A stretch of DNA of 38,859 bases from a virus: the IMG/VR virus record IMGVR_UViG_3300020202_000157, positions 1 to 38,859 of that record. One strand, written 5' to 3'. The position numbers were made by a program, and so were the translations under genes. The first letter of the stretch is position 1, and each line of letters begins with the position of its first letter. Of the stretch, positions 36,911-38,859 are shown piece after piece. The notes below the pieces were generated by a model. The model searched no databases and was not told the origin of the DNA. It was given only the letters and a program-made list of their open reading frames with translations.

Positions 36911-37462
36911 TTAGCGTAGGGGTCCATTTAATTCTTTTATTTGTTTTTTGTAGTGTGCAATTTTTTCTTTCATTTCAGGGATGGAAAGCTTAGCTTCTTT
37001 GTGTCGATTGGCGTAAAGCCAGTCAAACTTCTCTTGCCCAATTTTCTTCACAAGTTCTTTTTGGTACTCAATTAAGTTGCCGTGTTTTTCCTTGTTGCAG
37101 TTTTGACCGCATTGCTTGTGCACGTTGTCTTCGTGGAACCTTAAGCCCGGATAGCCCCCCACGGAAAAGAAGTGCCCTGCGTGATACTGAACCTTGTTTG
37201 TTGTGCCGCAGCTGATACAAGGCAAGTCTTTATCCCGCGTCCTTACAAATTCATTAAAAACCGCTTGAAGCTTTTGCGTCCACCAAGAATGATTTTTTAA
37301 ATCCTCGCGCATCTTCGTGATTTTTAAATCCACGGCTTTTTCTTCTTCATATTTAGCCTGGCACAAAGGAGAGCAAAACCGTTGCAAGGAGGAGCTTCGA
37401 TAAAGGAGCTCACTCCCGCAGGGCTTATAAGCGCAGAATTTAATTTTGTGCTTGCGAAGCAT
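36911..37462 (-). CDS. ninG: NinG/Rap-like recombination protein
   Basis: 183 aa, starting MLRKHKIKFC. 'FCAYKPCG' and 'FCSPLCQ' form an N-terminal zinc site. The core holds 'FNEFVRTRDKDLPCISCGTT', 'VQYHAGHFFSVGGYPGLRFH' and 'DNVHKQCGQNCNKEKHGN', the hallmark of lambda NinG (Rap), a structure-specific nuclease aiding recombination. Length fits the family. Confidence 0.88.
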   Translation of the reverse strand: MLRKHKIKFCAYKPCGSELLYRSSSLQRFCSPLCQAKYEEEKAVDLKITKMREDLKNHSWWTQKLQAVFNEFVRTRDKDLPCISCGTTNKVQYHAGHFFSVGGYPGLRFHEDNVHKQCGQNCNKEKHGNLIEYQKELVKKIGQEKFDWLYANRHKEAKLSIPEMKEKIAHYKKQIKELNGPLR

Positions 37463-37698
37463 TAATCCCTTGATTTAGAGTACATCTTTTCAAAAGGATT
37501 ATAGACTACCTGGCACGTAATAAGGCAGCTGTCTTCGATATCAAGGGACGTGTGATTTTTTGTCTCAAGCGTCGCAGCGCCTTCGACAAAAAAGGTTTCG
37601 TTTACATTGTCGAGGCTTACGACTTTCTTTGCGCCCTTGATAAAATGTCCTTCCGTGGAAGATGGCGCTACGTTTACTTTTTCAATTGTTTCTTTCAT
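37462..37698 (-). CDS. Small hypothetical protein
   Basis: 78 aa, starting MKETIEKVNV. Beta-rich ('VVSLDNVNETFFVEGAATLE'). Its stop abuts the ninG start. It follows the DUF6745-like gene closely. No family is recognised. Confidence 0.6.
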   Translation of the reverse strand: MKETIEKVNVAPSSTEGHFIKGAKKVVSLDNVNETFFVEGAATLETKNHTSLDIEDSCLITCQVVYNPFEKMYSKSRD

Positions 37699-37710
37699 GG
37701 TTGTTTTTGT

Positions 37711-38859
37711 TTAATATTCGTACTTCATTAATTTAAAATATTCGTCACCCTTTAATCCCGTGACGTTTGAGATTTCTTCTTTTGATAAAGTGTTCAGCAG
37801 AGTAACACCGGCTTCCGTAAGGATAGTGCTAAACCTTTCCCCCTGCCGCGAGATTGATTTAATGTGGCCCTTGAGCTTCGCGGGGATTCGGTATAAAGAG
37901 GCGATAGCGTCTTTTGCCGTGGCGTGTTTACTGTCAACCCCCAGGAAAAACATTCTGTCAGTCGAGGGACAATAGCACCTCACGTAAGCGATCTTTTCGC
38001 CGTTAATTGTTCCCTTGAAAAGCGTGTAAACTCCCACATTCATTCCTCCCGTGGTGCCGACTAAATACGCATCAGGTTTTTTGTCAACGTAGGAATCAGC
38101 TTCTTTAAGATGCTCCCGGAAGAAATTTACTAAGTAGTCTTCCCCAAATTTTTCTTGCATCAAGGCGATACAAGTAGATTTATATTCCTCGTTGCTTTCA
38201 TTAATGAAATCCTGCATTGTGTATTTCCCCTCGCAAATCGCAGCGAAGTATTTTTCTGGTAGGAACCTTCCGTTAACGTAGTGCTGAGAATAAGAGTCCT
38301 TAAAAGCTATTGCGGGGCCTGTTACGGAGTGAAGCTGGTTATTCTGATTACGGCTAATTTCCTTCGGCAAGTCCGACACAATGCAAAATCCCTTAAGCTG
38401 AATCATGTCATATATTCCTGAGCTAAGAAGATTCCTAAACTCATTATAGTCCTTGTGATTTATCACGCCGATTTGAGTAAAAAAATCGTAGAAGGAAACC
38501 CAACCGTAATCGTACACGCTACCCCCCTGGTAGCCCGCGAAATTTTCAAATTCGAATCCCTGATCCCTAACCTGAGCCCAAACCTGAGCCCAAACCTGAT
38601 CCCCAACCTGAGCCCCAACCTGATCCCCAACCTGAGCCCCAACCTGATCCCAAACCTGATCCCTAACCTGATCCCTAACCTGAGCCCCAACCTGATCCCA
38701 AACCTGAGCCCCAACCTGAGCCCCAACCTGAGCCCCAACCTGATCCCTAACCTGATCCCTAACCTGAGCCCAAACCTGAGCCCCAACCTGATCCCTAACC
38801 TGAGCCCCAACCTGAGCCCCAACCTGATCCCCAACCTGAGCCCCAACCTGATCCCAAAC
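37711..38859 (-). CDS. DUF6745-like repeat protein, C-terminal part (enters from the contig end)
   Basis: This is the continuation of the gene starting at 359. The frame enters through 25 tetrapeptide repeats and passes a short linker (GFEFENFAGYQGGS). It then encodes about 268 residues beginning VYDYGWVSFYDFF and ends in TAA at 37711. The motif 'QLHSVTGPAIAFKDSYSQHY' followed by 'VNGRFLPEKYF' is the hallmark I associate with DUF6745. A GTG at 38517 could be called as a start if the repeat were ignored, but the frame is open far upstream, so that would truncate the protein. No catalytic residues are recognised. The repeat probably forms an elongated, length-variable segment between two folded ends. 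Confidence 0.7.
   Translation of the reverse strand, partial: VWDQVGAQVGDQVGAQVGAQVRDQVGAQVWAQVRDQVRDQVGAQVGAQVGAQVWDQVGAQVRDQVRDQVWDQVGAQVGDQVGAQVGDQVWAQVWAQVRDQGFEFENFAGYQGGSVYDYGWVSFYDFFTQIGVINHKDYNEFRNLLSSGIYDMIQLKGFCIVSDLPKEISRNQNNQLHSVTGPAIAFKDSYSQHYVNGRFLPEKYFAAICEGKYTMQDFINESNEEYKSTCIALMQEKFGEDYLVNFFREHLKEADSYVDKKPDAYLVGTTGGMNVGVYTLFKGTINGEKIAYVRCYCPSTDRMFFLGVDSKHATAKDAIASLYRIPAKLKGHIKSISRQGERFSTILTEAGVTLLNTLSKEEISNVTGLKGDEYFKLMKYEY
38559..38859 (-). repeat. 12-bp tandem repeat, right-end part
   Basis: Twenty-five complete 12-bp units of the same repeat as at 1-116, plus one further base. The two variable sites give R-D, G-D, G-A, W-D and W-A units on the coding (minus) strand. Joined to the left-end part there are about 35 units, of which G-A is commonest (15) and R-A never occurs. 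All other positions are invariant, including third codon positions. Joining base 38859 to base 1 leaves the array one C short of perfect 12-bp phase. Confidence 0.97.

Noticed and set aside
38463-38846. Minus-strand frame reading a GLRLGIRLG repeat protein
   Set aside because: Same 12-bp repeat in the wrong frame. The frame encoding [R/G/W][D/A]QV joins coherent domains on both sides, whereas this one ends in low-quality sequence.
38559-38859. CRISPR array
   Set aside because: Units are 12 bp and directly abutting, with no spacers, leader or cas genes.

Overview
This window reads as an essentially complete genome of a temperate, tailed (siphovirus-like) phage of a Bacteroidota host. Three things support the host. 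One promoter matches the Bacteroidota pattern TTTG-N20-TAnnTTTG exactly. Starts almost never carry a strong Shine-Dalgarno site; genes are chained by ATGA or TAATG overlaps or by A-rich leaders. The structural proteins (gp3-like small terminase, XkdF-like protease, DUF6712-like connector, portal with an 'RPFC' tail) are of the type found in Bacteroidota prophages. The two contig ends lie inside the same 12-bp tandem repeat and the same reading frame, so the molecule is circular or circularly permuted, with the contig broken in the repeat.

Layout. A CI-like repressor (5136-5546, +) faces a Cro-like gene (4776-5000, -) across a promoter/operator region at about 5001-5135. Leftward from there runs one long minus-strand operon. 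It goes down to base 1, wraps through the repeat to base 38859, and continues to about 32969. It holds many small genes, an OB-fold-like protein, a DUF6745-like repeat protein, NinG, an ASCH protein, a DnaD-like replication protein and a methyltransferase-like protein. Rightward (5136-32965) come the repressor, an attP-like tRNA 3' end, the integrase, a lipoprotein and a sigma-like factor. Next is a structured non-coding RNA holding a permuted tRNA, then a glycosyltransferase/methyltransferase cassette (9137-12691). After that come terminase, tail genes (frameshifted chaperone, HK97 gp10-like protein, baseplate/tail proteins, short tape measure), protease, scaffold, major capsid, probable major tail protein, portal, connectors and an SGNH-hydrolase tail spike. 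Lysis genes (holins, CHAP endolysin, spanin-like lipoprotein) follow, then a few accessory genes. The two arms converge at about 32965/32969.

What stands out. (1) An approximately 325-nt gene-free element at 8569-8893 is closed by a perfect 14-bp inverted repeat. It contains a tRNA whose 3' half precedes its 5' half, and around it are elements resembling a group I intron core. The best reading is a natural circularly permuted group I intron/tRNA. (2) A minisatellite gene of about 35 units varies only at two non-synonymous positions per 12-bp unit. (3) A clean -1 slippery heptamer (T TTT TTT) lies in the probable tail-chaperone gene. (4) A motif ATTGCTATTTA stands exactly 5 nt before four late-gene ATGs, once directly after a terminator, suggesting phage-specific leaderless promoters. 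Many genes of 28-58 codons are annotated because they sit in exact ATGA/TAATG chains.
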